Shown: positions 1-6,667 of the stretch, piece by piece
Position numbering within the stretch: the stretch's first letter is position 1
How the letters are laid out: each line of letters opens with the position of its first letter
Origin: RGIG5675 sp050943435
Lineage (GTDB): Bacteria > Bacillota > Clostridia > Oscillospirales > Ruminococcaceae
Length of the DNA: 10,997 nucleotides
Assembly: GCA_050943435.1 (NCBI GenBank)
Contig: JBMNPE010000051.1
Span: forward strand, 1 to 10,997
Direction of reading: 5' to 3'
Program-made: the position numbers and the translations under genes
The notes under the pieces: model-generated
What the model saw: only the letters and a program-made list of their open reading frames with translations
The model's database searches: none
What the model was told of the DNA's origin: nothing

Positions 1-303
1 AAGACCAGAGAGGACCACTCCAATACGATGAACCAGCTGTTTGCCGCATATGCAAGGGGAAAGCAGGCAAAGGAACTGGCTGTCATACTCGGAGAGGCTG
101 CCCTGTCTGATATGGACAAGCTCTATTCCAAATTCGCAACCGAATTCGAGGAGCAGTACATTTCACAGGGCTGGGAAACAAACCGCTCAATAGAGGAGAC
201 CCTGGATCTTGGATGGAAGCTTCTCTCCATACTGCCGAAGTCCGAGCTCAAGAGGATCAAGCCTGAACTGATAGAGAAGTACTACCCGAAGAAAGAGGAG
301 TGA
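1..303 (+). CDS. ntpB: V-type ATP synthase subunit B, C-terminal part (5' truncated by window)
   Basis: The reading frame is open from base 1 and ends at a TGA at 301-303, giving the last 100 residues of the non-catalytic nucleotide-binding B subunit of the V1 head. The first residues read KTREDHSNTMNQLFAAYARG, a conserved stretch near the end of V/A-type B subunits. The remainder is the helical C-terminal domain (DLGWKLLSILPKSELKRI) with a charged tail, KYYPKKEE. In Firmicutes and archaea V/A-type operons, B is followed by D, as seen here only 7 bases downstream. B alternates with catalytic A subunits in a hexamer that couples ATP turnover to H+ or Na+ movement; the ion cannot be told from this fragment. 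The ATG at 28 is an internal methionine, not the start. Confidence 0.93.
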   Translation, partial: KTREDHSNTMNQLFAAYARGKQAKELAVILGEAALSDMDKLYSKFATEFEEQYISQGWETNRSIEETLDLGWKLLSILPKSELKRIKPELIEKYYPKKEE

Positions 304-310
304 CGGCTCT

Positions 311-940
311 ATGGCAACAGTCAATCCTACAAGAATGGAGCTGACGCGTCTCAAGAGGAGACACGCCACCGCTGTACGCGGGCACAAGCTTCTCAAGGAC
401 AAGCGCGACGAGATGGTCCGCCAGTTCATACTTCTTGCCCAGAAACAGCAGGACCTGCGCAGGGAATGCGACGAGGCCCTGGCAAAATGCAGCGAACATT
501 TCGCCGATATAGGGGCTTCCATGGGGCAGGCGGCTGCCACAGAAGCACTTATTTACCCGGTAAAGAGCGCCGCCATTGAAGTAGGCGAAAAGAATATCAT
601 GAGCGTCAGGGTTCCCACATTCAAGATGCAGGAGACGTCTTCCAGGATTTCCCTTTCCTATTCCATGGCCACTGCACCGGCCGAGCTTGATGATGCCGTC
701 CTTGAACTCGGGGCACTTACAAACAGGCTCATAGAGCTGGCCGAGACTCAGAAGGCATGCGACATGATGGCAGACGAGATAGAGAAAACGAGAAGAAGGG
801 TCAATGCCCTGGAGCATGTCATGATTCCTGAACTGGAGACCCAGATTCACGAGATTACAATGAAGCTTGATGAGAATGAGAGAGGAACCCTCAACAGGCT
901 GATGAAGGTAAAGGACATGCTCGAAGAGCATTCGAGCTGA
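311..940 (+). CDS. ntpD: V-type ATP synthase subunit D
   Basis: This encodes 209 residues, the usual size for the D subunit, which forms the coiled-coil central shaft that rotates inside the A3B3 head and links it to the membrane rotor. The N-terminus MATVNPTRMELTRLKRRHAT and the following long helix (GHKLLKDKRDEMVRQF) are family hallmarks. A second long helix lies at about residues 130-205 (ELGALTNRLIELAETQKACD onward), and together these make the antiparallel shaft. The ATG follows the ntpB stop by 7 bases, and the GAGGAG at 295-300, inside the end of ntpB, serves as ribosome binding site about 10 bases upstream. D is commonly the last or near-last gene of ntp operons, and no further ntp gene follows. 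I see no clear terminator directly after it. Confidence 0.95.
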   Translation: MATVNPTRMELTRLKRRHATAVRGHKLLKDKRDEMVRQFILLAQKQQDLRRECDEALAKCSEHFADIGASMGQAAATEALIYPVKSAAIEVGEKNIMSVRVPTFKMQETSSRISLSYSMATAPAELDDAVLELGALTNRLIELAETQKACDMMADEIEKTRRRVNALEHVMIPELETQIHEITMKLDENERGTLNRLMKVKDMLEEHSS

Positions 941-997
941 ATTTAAGGGAGTTTTAGACGCCATTAAAGAAATTTTTACAAATCCTTATGTGTTTTA

Positions 998-1006
998 TGC
1001 TATAAC
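998..1006 (+). promoter_or_regulatory. Probable extended -10 promoter for the 210-residue unknown gene
   Basis: TGC followed by TATAAC (998-1006) matches an extended -10 element in the AT-rich gap between ntpD and the next gene. A TTTACA at 975-980 is a possible -35, but its spacing of 20 bases is too long for an ideal promoter. The expected transcription start is about 50 bases before the ATG at 1057. Confidence 0.4.
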
Positions 1007-1056
1007 GAATTTAGAATTTTTCCATGCCGCATAAATGAAAAGGAGAAAGCAGAAAG

Positions 1057-1689
1057 ATGGAAGATAAAGAGAACGTCCTCAAGGAAGAGGAAACGGCACA
1101 GCCGGAGCCGGCTCCCAAGGAGGAAGTTGATGAAAAGGCCGAAAAAGCCGAGGAAGCTGTAGAAGCTCCTGCCCAAGATGTACCCGAGGGCAGTGATTCC
1201 GGTGCTTCTGAAGCAGCCCAGCAGGCCAAGGAATTTGCCGGTAAGGCATATGACAAGGCGAAGGAATATTCCTCTGTAGCGTATGAAAAGGGCAAGGCAA
1301 CTGCCACGAACGTATATAACAAGGGTCTCGAGTATGCAGAGACTGCCGGAAAGTATATAGGCCAGACTGCCCGCAACATCCGCGACGCCACGAGGCTCAG
1401 CATAAACAGGTCCAACGAAAAGGCCGCACTCAAGAGAAGTTATGAGGACCTCGGAAAGCTGTACTACGAAGTGATGGCCGACAAGGCCGAAGGCGAATTC
1501 CTCGTATGCTGCAACAACATAAAGGCATCTCTCGAAAAGATAGATACCCTCACAGAGCAGCTCAACAGGATAAAGAACAACGGGTACGAAGCAGTGGAGA
1601 ATCCTGGCGAGAACAAGAAGGAAGAAGAGCCCGCGGAGGAAATGAACGAGATCGAGAAGGCTGCCGCACAGTCTGACGACAAGAAATAA
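1057..1689 (+). CDS. Uncharacterised charged, Ala/Lys-rich helical protein
   Basis: I do not recognise this 210-residue protein. Residues 1-55 are acidic and low complexity (E, A, P, K). Residues 53-115 form an alanine/lysine/tyrosine-rich amphipathic stretch with loose 11-12-residue periodicity (AYDKAKEYSSV, AYEKGKATATNV, YNKGLEYAETA), reminiscent of LEA-like or apolipoprotein-like helices. Residues 115-175 (RLSINRSNEKAALKRSYEDL, then GKLYYEV and ASLEKIDTLTEQL) look like a coiled-coil module similar to those in small Firmicutes envelope or zinc-ribbon proteins; that resemblance is from memory. The tail is acidic again. There is no signal peptide or membrane segment, so a cytoplasmic location is likely. 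Two adjacent cysteines (151-152) are notable. The start is supported by AAGGAG at 1040-1045, 11 bases upstream. It probably has its own promoter and ends before paired hairpins. Confidence 0.85.
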   Translation: MEDKENVLKEEETAQPEPAPKEEVDEKAEKAEEAVEAPAQDVPEGSDSGASEAAQQAKEFAGKAYDKAKEYSSVAYEKGKATATNVYNKGLEYAETAGKYIGQTARNIRDATRLSINRSNEKAALKRSYEDLGKLYYEVMADKAEGEFLVCCNNIKASLEKIDTLTEQLNRIKNNGYEAVENPGENKKEEEPAEEMNEIEKAAAQSDDKK

Positions 1690-1716
1690 CCATTATTCTG
1701 CAGGAACAATAAATAC

Positions 1717-1745
1717 CGGGCGTGAGGGCCAGACCTTCATGCCCG
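1717..1745. terminator. Hairpin between convergent genes (first of two)
   Basis: CGGGCGTGAGG (1717-1727) pairs with CCTTCATGCCCG (1734-1745) with one G-T pair and one bulge, leaving a 6-base loop. It lies 27 bases after the stop of the 210-residue gene and is followed by ATTATTCT on the + strand. The minus-strand copy is followed by TATTTATTGTT, so it could stop transcription from either direction. The U-tracts are modest. Confidence 0.55.
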
Positions 1746-1764
1746 ATTATTCTGTAAAGATGAG

Positions 1765-1810
1765 AACGGGTACAGCTATGAAGCTGTGCCCGTTCAGACA
1801 GTTTTATAAA
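1765..1810. terminator. Hairpin between convergent genes (second of two)
   Basis: AACGGGTACAGCT (1765-1777) pairs with AGCTGTGCCCGTT (1782-1794), a 13-bp stem with one G-T pair and a 4-base loop. It lies 39 bases beyond the lysozyme stop on the minus strand and also downstream of the + strand gene. On the + strand it is followed by a GTTTTAT run (1801-1807); on the minus strand by CTCATCTTT. It probably serves as a bidirectional terminator for the convergent pair. Confidence 0.6.
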
Positions 1811-1833
1811 GTCTTTTTCTAGCGGTCCCGGGA

Positions 1834-4197
1834 TTACCAGGCGTAGCAGTAATCCAGGTCGACATTTCCGCTGATCCCGTCTACCACTCCGATTGAGGTA
1901 TACTGCCACATTTCATACCTTCCGCTGTAGCTTGACGGAGTTCCGCCCGTGTAGTGGGCAAGCCAGATGTAGTAATTGGAGAAGGCTGACGTGTCGAGCT
2001 TGCTCTCCAGGTAATACTTGTTGGCATATACCATAGCTGAATATCCCGCGGATCTGCATGTGTCGCAGAAGGCCGAGCAGACCTTTGTGAGTTCATTTAC
2101 GGTCAGGTTGTTCGCTCTTGCGCTGGATGAAATGAATTCGACATCGATTGTGATCGGAAGATCGATGCTGTACCCGGAAGATCTTATTAGGCTGATGCAG
2201 GCGGATGCCTCTTCTACGGCCTCTGCAGTGTTGATTGCCTGGGAGAAGAAGTAGACGCCAACCTTAAGACCGGCAGCCTTTGCACCTGCAATGTTCTCCA
2301 TGAACATGCTGTCTTCGACAATCTTTCCGCTGCCGTACCCTCTGAATCCGCATCTGATGATGACATTTTTAATTCCTGCGGCCGCGACCTTTTCCCAGTC
2401 TATCTCGCCCTGCCACGTGGAGACATCGATTCCAAGCGTATATCCTCCGGATGATGACCCGTCAACAAGAGCTCCGTCGTCCCCGAAAATGTAAGTGACG
2501 CCCTGTATTATCTGGGTGCCCGTGACCTTCTGGCCGTTTTTGTCGAAGTAATATGTCTTGCCGTCGATCTCCTGCCACCCGTAATATACTGTCACGGTCC
2601 TGGTTGAAGTGACGTCTGTGGCTGTAACCTGATATGTCTGGGAGAGAGTTGACAGGTCGCTGAACGACTCAGTGTATATTTCCCCAAGCTGGGCATCCAC
2701 TGTCACTGACTCTGTTGCCTCTGCTAAGAACTTGGCTGTAACTGAAACAGCGTTTGAAGGCATCGTGAAGGAAATGGTATTTTCCCCTGTTGTGACTGAA
2801 TCGGAAGACAGGCCGCTCAAAGTCCATCCCGAGAGGTAATAGCCGTCTGCGGCAGCTGCCGTCACGACTACCGTCTGCCCTGCGCTGACAGATGAACCTG
2901 TAGTTACTGCGGTGCCGTCAGCAGTGACTGTCACGTTTCCGCCGCCGGTGGATGAGAAAGTGATTTCGCCGGTGTAATCGAAATAATTTCCCGTCAGATA
3001 TCCTGAATCATCTGTTTCGGGCACTACCGTGGATTCAGTTCCGTCCAGCAGGAGCAGACCTCCGTATGCGGTTCCTGTGGTTCCTATATATTTTGTCTCT
3101 GTATACTGTTCTTCAACCTGAGCAGTGGACGATTCAACATATTCCACTGTATCGGTAGTGGAAATGACAACTTCTTCTGTTGATTCTTCCTCCTGGGTTG
3201 TCCTGTTGTTGTAGTTAGGATCATCTGTGGAAGAATTGATCTCCGACTCGTCGACAATTTTCTCGCTTATGTTCTCAATGACGGTCCTTTCCACTTTTCC
3301 CTGCACCTGTACTTCTATCGGATCTGCGGAATAATCCTCGATCTCGATCAGCTGTACCGTATATGTGCCTTCCGAAATGCCGTCAATATAGATTTCCCCG
3401 TCCATGTCGTCGTCGACCGGGTACTGCATGCTGCCGTCTTCGCCCTCAACTACGAATTCAAACGGCACATCGGTGACATTTTCACCCTGGCTGTCGAGAA
3501 CCTTTACCGTCATGTCCTCCTCAACGGAAGAGCCGACCATGACGACTGTGCGGGCTGCCGTGAGTTCCGATCCGCTGTCCGAAACATTGGATATATCTGT
3601 TTTCCTGTATGAAGTGAGCCCTTCGAGATACGATTTTGACCCGACAGTTATGTCTGTCATCCCGGACCTGACTTCATTTCCGTAATAAAAGACGCCGGCA
3701 ATGCACATGGCACAGACCAGAACGGCTGCAGCAGGTTTCCTCCAGTCGAACTTCCCGCTGTGCCTGCGCTTCTTCTGCTTCTTGTCCGTTTTTGCCGGCT
3801 CTTCGATTTTCTGTTTTTCAGAAGGAGCAGCTTCGTCCGAGAAATTTTCCTCCGATGCTTCTGCATAAGATGCCAGGCCGCTGTCCCCTGCTTCTGCCTC
3901 CATACCGGAAGATACAGCCGCCGCAGAGTCCACAGAAGCTGGCTCTGCCGAGGCCTCCGCTTCGGCTGGCACGTCACCGGCCTCTGCGGCATCAGCATTC
4001 TTTTTCTGATTTATGGAGCCGAGAATCTGGTCCAGCTCCTCATCGGAGACTATTGTGTGCTTCCTTGGAATCTGCTCTGTCTGGGCCTGTCCGGCCTCTC
4101 CGCCTGCGGGAGTCTGTCCTGAGACGGCCTCCTCTTCGCCTGCTGATGCAGATTTTTCAGGAGTCCAAATGTTTTTTGTTTTTCTTTTTCCGAACAT
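1834..4197 (-). CDS. Membrane-anchored GH25 lysozyme (N-acetylmuramidase) with multidomain ectodomain
   Basis: The 787-residue protein should cut peptidoglycan between MurNAc and GlcNAc. Residues 1-150 are a hydrophilic Glu/Ala/Ser-rich region ending in a basic patch (KKQKKRRHSGKFDWRK). One membrane segment follows (about 155-172, AAAVLVCAMCIAGVFYY) without a signal-peptidase site, implying N-inside anchoring with the rest outside. Residues about 221-300 look like a beta-sandwich (prealbumin/SpaA-like). Residues 310-370 are a Ser/Thr/Glu-rich linker. Residues about 411-490 resemble an InlB B-repeat-like domain (GYYLSGWTLSG, ISFTMPSNAVSVTAKF). Residues 537-580 hold two cell-wall/choline-binding-like repeats (GWQEIDGKTYYFDKNGQKV). 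The GH25 domain is 586-787, with GIDVSTWQG (Asp591), the D-V-E catalytic motif (Asp685, Glu687) and WQYTSIGVVDGISGNVDLD. The ATG at 4197 has only a weak GAAAAG-type ribosome site. The long cytoplasmic tail is unusual for a lysozyme. Confidence 0.92.
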   Translation of the reverse strand: MFGKRKTKNIWTPEKSASAGEEEAVSGQTPAGGEAGQAQTEQIPRKHTIVSDEELDQILGSINQKKNADAAEAGDVPAEAEASAEPASVDSAAAVSSGMEAEAGDSGLASYAEASEENFSDEAAPSEKQKIEEPAKTDKKQKKRRHSGKFDWRKPAAAVLVCAMCIAGVFYYGNEVRSGMTDITVGSKSYLEGLTSYRKTDISNVSDSGSELTAARTVVMVGSSVEEDMTVKVLDSQGENVTDVPFEFVVEGEDGSMQYPVDDDMDGEIYIDGISEGTYTVQLIEIEDYSADPIEVQVQGKVERTVIENISEKIVDESEINSSTDDPNYNNRTTQEEESTEEVVISTTDTVEYVESSTAQVEEQYTETKYIGTTGTAYGGLLLLDGTESTVVPETDDSGYLTGNYFDYTGEITFSSTGGGNVTVTADGTAVTTGSSVSAGQTVVVTAAAADGYYLSGWTLSGLSSDSVTTGENTISFTMPSNAVSVTAKFLAEATESVTVDAQLGEIYTESFSDLSTLSQTYQVTATDVTSTRTVTVYYGWQEIDGKTYYFDKNGQKVTGTQIIQGVTYIFGDDGALVDGSSSGGYTLGIDVSTWQGEIDWEKVAAAGIKNVIIRCGFRGYGSGKIVEDSMFMENIAGAKAAGLKVGVYFFSQAINTAEAVEEASACISLIRSSGYSIDLPITIDVEFISSSARANNLTVNELTKVCSAFCDTCRSAGYSAMVYANKYYLESKLDTSAFSNYYIWLAHYTGGTPSSYSGRYEMWQYTSIGVVDGISGNVDLDYCYAW

Positions 4198-4228
4198 ATA
4201 ATGTCTTTTCAGCCAGATCTTATTCCGG

Positions 4229-4283
4229 CAATTATTTGTTCCTCTGTAATTAGAATAATGTATAGTATGCCAATTATTTGTTC
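4229..4283 (-). repeat. 13-bp direct repeat pair, possible operator of the lysozyme gene
   Basis: Read on the minus strand, GAACAAATAATTG occurs twice, at 4283-4271 and 4241-4229, exactly 42 bases apart, about four helical turns. The upstream copy directly abuts the predicted -10 box of the lysozyme promoter and would cover the transcription start. The other copy lies in the leader. This placement fits a repressor site, but no regulator is identified and the region is AT-rich. Confidence 0.5.
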
Positions 4284-4312
4284 ACTATAATATATGCTCT
4301 CATTTTTTTCAA
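4284..4312 (-). promoter_or_regulatory. Probable sigma-A-type promoter of the lysozyme gene
   Basis: On the minus strand TTGAAA (4312-4307) and TATAGT (4289-4284) are separated by 17 bases. Predicted initiation near 4277 gives a leader of about 80 nt ending at the ATG at 4197. The -10 is immediately followed by the first copy of the direct repeat. Confidence 0.55.
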
Positions 4313-4322
4313 CCCTGGCGTC

Positions 4323-4370
4323 CGGATCACCGGCCTGATGCTGGTTCCGTCCGAGCGGCGGAGAGGCGCT
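4323..4370. other. GC-rich hairpin island in the divergent intergenic region
   Basis: CGGA (4323-4326) and ACCGGC (4329-4334) pair with GCTGGT (4340-4345) and TCCG (4346-4349), giving a stem with a 2-base bulge and a 5-base loop. A second small stem, AGCG/CGCT (4354-4357 with 4367-4370), follows. This stretch is GC-rich amid strongly AT-rich flanks. There is no U-tract after it on the + strand, so a terminator is unlikely in that direction. It sits upstream of both predicted promoters and its role is unknown. Confidence 0.35.
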
Positions 4371-4400
4371 AAACATAGCCGGAAATTAACTTTCTGTGAC

Positions 4401-4429
4401 TTGTATTTGCCCCCTCGGTCAGATATAAT
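4401..4429 (+). promoter_or_regulatory. Probable gap promoter
   Basis: A perfect TATAAT (4424-4429) lies 17 bases after TTGTAT (4401-4406), a weak -35 sharing the first three bases of the consensus. Initiation near 4436 would give a leader of about 60 nt. Further TATAAT copies at 4438-4443 and 4450-4455 lie in the AT-rich leader and could be alternative -10 elements. Confidence 0.55.
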
Positions 4430-4494
4430 ATGCAAGGTATAATTATCGATATAATTATATTTTATCTGCGATTAATTTTTATTTGGAGGCAAAA

Positions 4495-5523
4495 ATGGTC
4501 AAAGTAGCTATCAACGGTTTTGGACGCATCGGTCGTCTTGCTTTCAGGCAGATGTTCGAGGCCGACGGCTATGAAGTCGTTGCCATCAACGACCTCGTAA
4601 AGCCTGCTCACCTTGCCTACCTGCTCAAGTATGACACTGCACAGGGATCCTTCTGCGGAAAGATCGGCGAAGAGAAGCACACAGTCACTTCCGGTGATGA
4701 TTACATCGAAGTCGACGGAAAGAAGATCAAGATCTACGCCGAGAAAGATGCAGTAAATCTTCCTTGGGGTGAGCTCGGAGTCGACGTCGTCCTCGAGTGC
4801 ACAGGTTTCTACACCAAGAAAGAGAAGGCCATGGCCCACATTCAGGCCGGAGCCAAGAAAGTAGTTATTTCCGCTCCTGCAGATGAGCAGACAAAGACGA
4901 TCGTTTACAGCGTCAACGAGAAGACCCTTACTCCTGACGATCAGATCATCTCTGCAGCTTCCTGCACGACCAACTGCCTCGCCCCGATGGCGAAGACGCT
5001 GAATGATTATGCTCCTATCCTGTCCGGCTTCATGACCACGATTCATGCATACACCGGCGATCAGATGATCCTCGACGGACCGCAGAGAAAAGGAAATCTC
5101 CGCCGTTCACGCGCAGCTGCCCAGAACATTGTCCCTACTACTTCCGGCGCAGCAAAGGCAATCGGCCTTGTTATTCCTGAGCTCAACGGAAAGCTCCACG
5201 GAGCAGCCCAGAGAGTTCCTGTTCCGACCGGCTCCACCACTATCCTCGACGCAGTCGTAAAGGGCAAGGACATCACGGTTGACGGAATCAATGCAGCCAT
5301 GAAGGCCGCCAGAAGCGAATCCTTCGGCTATGTCGAAGACGAGATCGTTTCTTCCGACGTCATCGGCATGAAGTTCGGCTCCCTCTTCGATCCTTCTCAG
5401 ACAAAGGTTCTGAAGATAGACGACAACACGTATGAAGTTCAGGTTGTGTCCTGGTACGACAACGAGAACTCCTACACGAGCCAGATGGTCCGCACAATCA
5501 AGTATTTCGCGGAACTCAAGTAA
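4495..5523 (+). CDS. gap: Glyceraldehyde-3-phosphate dehydrogenase, type I (NAD-dependent)
   Basis: The 342-residue enzyme converts glyceraldehyde 3-phosphate, phosphate and NAD+ to 1,3-bisphosphoglycerate in glycolysis, as a cytoplasmic tetramer. The Rossmann motif INGFGRIGR (6-14) binds the cofactor, and Asp33 in VAINDL is the residue typical of NAD preference. SCTTNCLAP holds catalytic Cys157, and TTIHAYT holds His184, which activates it. RRSRAAAQNIVPTTSGAAKA and the WYDNENSYTSQMVRT ending are also family signatures, and the length is normal. The ATG at 4495 is chosen because GGAGG (4485-4489) lies 5 bases upstream. The in-frame TTG at 4483 overlaps that site and would add only three residues before the MVKVAINGFG start. 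The gene appears monocistronic, with its own promoter and a strong terminator rather than the gap-pgk-tpi cluster common elsewhere. Confidence 0.97.
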   Translation: MVKVAINGFGRIGRLAFRQMFEADGYEVVAINDLVKPAHLAYLLKYDTAQGSFCGKIGEEKHTVTSGDDYIEVDGKKIKIYAEKDAVNLPWGELGVDVVLECTGFYTKKEKAMAHIQAGAKKVVISAPADEQTKTIVYSVNEKTLTPDDQIISAASCTTNCLAPMAKTLNDYAPILSGFMTTIHAYTGDQMILDGPQRKGNLRRSRAAAQNIVPTTSGAAKAIGLVIPELNGKLHGAAQRVPVPTGSTTILDAVVKGKDITVDGINAAMKAARSESFGYVEDEIVSSDVIGMKFGSLFDPSQTKVLKIDDNTYEVQVVSWYDNENSYTSQMVRTIKYFAELK

Positions 5524-5543
5524 TCCAGGGCTTCAAGTCCATT

Positions 5544-5576
5544 AAACAGCCTCCCGGATCCGGGAGGCTGTTTTTA
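5544..5576 (+). terminator. Rho-independent terminator of gap
   Basis: A perfect 30-base palindrome (5544-5573), centred on GGATCC and containing CAGCCTCCC / GGGAGGCTG, ends in a TTTTTAT run. It starts 20 bases after the gap stop codon. Confidence 0.95.
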
Positions 5577-5605
5577 TGCAGCCGGAGATGTAAAATGGCA
5601 GACTG

Positions 5606-5629
5606 AGAATGTTCCACGTGGAACATTCT
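5606..5629. promoter_or_regulatory. parS: parS site 1 (ParB binding site)
   Basis: TGTTCCACGTGGAACA (5610-5625) matches the conserved bacterial parS core. The symmetry extends to a perfect 24-bp palindrome (5606-5629). It lies between the gap terminator and parA. ParB is expected to load here and spread, marking the origin region and recruiting SMC. Confidence 0.93.
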
Positions 5630-5809
5630 TGTTTTTTGCCTTTAAACCGAGGTTTTTTGATGTTTTGCACTGTTTAAGCGCTGTACTCAGTCTTTATCCG
5701 GTCAATTTGGAAAATGTTTGAGAGCCTTCTATTTTTCTGTACCGCAGGTAATCAATCGTGTTATAGTATTAAAGACACTCCAGAATCTGCAGATACACAG
5801 ATTTTGATA
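5630..5809. other. Intergenic region between the two parS sites
   Basis: About 180 bases separate the two parS sites. No gene, DnaA-box cluster or further parS is visible. It is T-rich at its left end and contains a possible extended -10 promoter (5759-5767). A short AATCTG/CAGATT inverted repeat (5784-5789 with 5798-5803) is too weak to interpret. Confidence 0.4.
5759..5767 (+). promoter_or_regulatory. Possible extended -10 promoter for parA-parB-serS
   Basis: TGT followed by TATAGT (5759-5767) fits an extended -10 element. No good -35 is seen 16-18 bases upstream. Initiation near 5774 would place parS site 2 within the leader, about 40 bases downstream of the start. Confidence 0.4.
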
Positions 5810-5831
5810 AAATGTTCCACGTGGAACATTT
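5810..5831. promoter_or_regulatory. parS: parS site 2 (ParB binding site)
   Basis: This is the same core, TGTTCCACGTGGAACA (5813-5828), within a 22-bp perfect palindrome (5810-5831). It ends 31 bases before the parA start codon, so ParB bound here could also repress parA-parB transcription. The 16-bp core is identical to site 1, with centres 203 bp apart. Confidence 0.93.
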
Positions 5832-5862
5832 CCAACTACTTCTTATATGAAAGAGGCAGAAC

Positions 5863-6651
5863 TTGGGTAAGATAATTTCCATTACAAACCAGAAAGGCGG
5901 AGTCGGAAAGACTACGACAGCAGTCAATCTGGCTGCAGCTCTCGGTGCAAAGGGAAAATCAGTTCTTCTGGTAGACATCGACCCCCAGGGCAACGCCACA
6001 AGCGGCGTTGGGATAAACAAGAGGTCAATCAAGGCCTCCTCCTATACCCTTCTCATGGGCCTGAGTTCCGCAAACGACACAATACTGGCCACAAGATACC
6101 AGGGTCTTTCGCTGATACCCTCAGACATCAACCTCGCAGGAGCAGAGATAGAGCTCGTTTCAATGGAAGACAGGCAGTACAGGCTCAAAAACGCACTCAT
6201 CGAGAAAAGGGATTCCTACGACTTCATACTGATCGACAATCCCCCTTCACTGGGTCTTCTCACGATAAACGGGCTGACTGCCTGCGATACTATCCTGATT
6301 CCGATCCAGACAGAATACTATGCACTCGAGGGCCTTGCCCAGCTCATGGCAACGGTGAGGCAGGTAAAGAGGCTGTACAACCCGGGCCTCGAGCTCGAAG
6401 GCGTCCTTCTCACGATGTTCGATTCTAGGCTGAGCCTCTCGATGCAGGTGATGACGGAAGTCAAGAGATTCTTCCCCCAGAAGGTTTATTCCACCGCAAT
6501 TCCCAGAAATGTCAGGGTCTCCGAGGCCCCCGGACACGGGAAACCCATAAAGTACTACGATCCGACCTCCCGCGGTGCCATATCCTTTGATCTTCTCGCA
6601 GACGAAGTGATAGCAGACAACATGCCGGCAGAGGCCCAGGCGGACGACTGA
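5863..6651 (+). CDS. parA: Chromosome partitioning ATPase ParA (Soj)
   Basis: This 262-residue protein is a short ParA/MinD-family ATPase lacking an N-terminal helix-turn-helix, as in chromosomal Soj. The deviant Walker A motif KGGVGKTT (11-18) has signature Lys11. VDIDPQGNATSG (37-48) carries the conserved aspartates. The Walker B region reads FILIDNPPSLGLLTING, with Asn where many homologues have Cys. PRNVRVSEAPGHGKPI is another family motif. ATP-bound ParA dimerises on nucleoid DNA, and ParB stimulates its hydrolysis, moving or organising the origin region. The start is TTG at 5863, supported by AAGAGG (5851-5856) 6 bases upstream and by alignment of MGKIISITNQKGGVGK with the family start. 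parB follows 16 bases after the stop. Confidence 0.97.
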   Translation: MGKIISITNQKGGVGKTTTAVNLAAALGAKGKSVLLVDIDPQGNATSGVGINKRSIKASSYTLLMGLSSANDTILATRYQGLSLIPSDINLAGAEIELVSMEDRQYRLKNALIEKRDSYDFILIDNPPSLGLLTINGLTACDTILIPIQTEYYALEGLAQLMATVRQVKRLYNPGLELEGVLLTMFDSRLSLSMQVMTEVKRFFPQKVYSTAIPRNVRVSEAPGHGKPIKYYDPTSRGAISFDLLADEVIADNMPAEAQADD

Positions 6652-6667
6652 AAGGAGGAACATTAAG

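Noticed and set aside
257..964. A 235-residue minus-strand frame opposite ntpD
   Set aside because: It overlaps the well-supported ntpD and has cysteine/histidine-rich noise-like composition without a domain; it is treated as an antisense shadow.
2405..2425. A CCACGTGG core inside the lysozyme gene, as a possible third parS
   Set aside because: Only the central eight bases match; the outer TGTT/AACA arms are mostly absent, and the bases are explained by coding sequence around the WQGE residues of the GH25 domain.
4483..4494. In-frame TTG start for gap giving three extra residues plus the first Met
   Set aside because: The TTG overlaps the GGAGG ribosome binding site, and MVKVAINGFG from the ATG at 4495 is the family-typical N-terminus.
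5847..5870. A mini-ORF (MKEAELG) overlapping the parA start, as a possible leader peptide
   Set aside because: No ribosome binding site precedes its ATG, and its bases include the ribosome site of parA.
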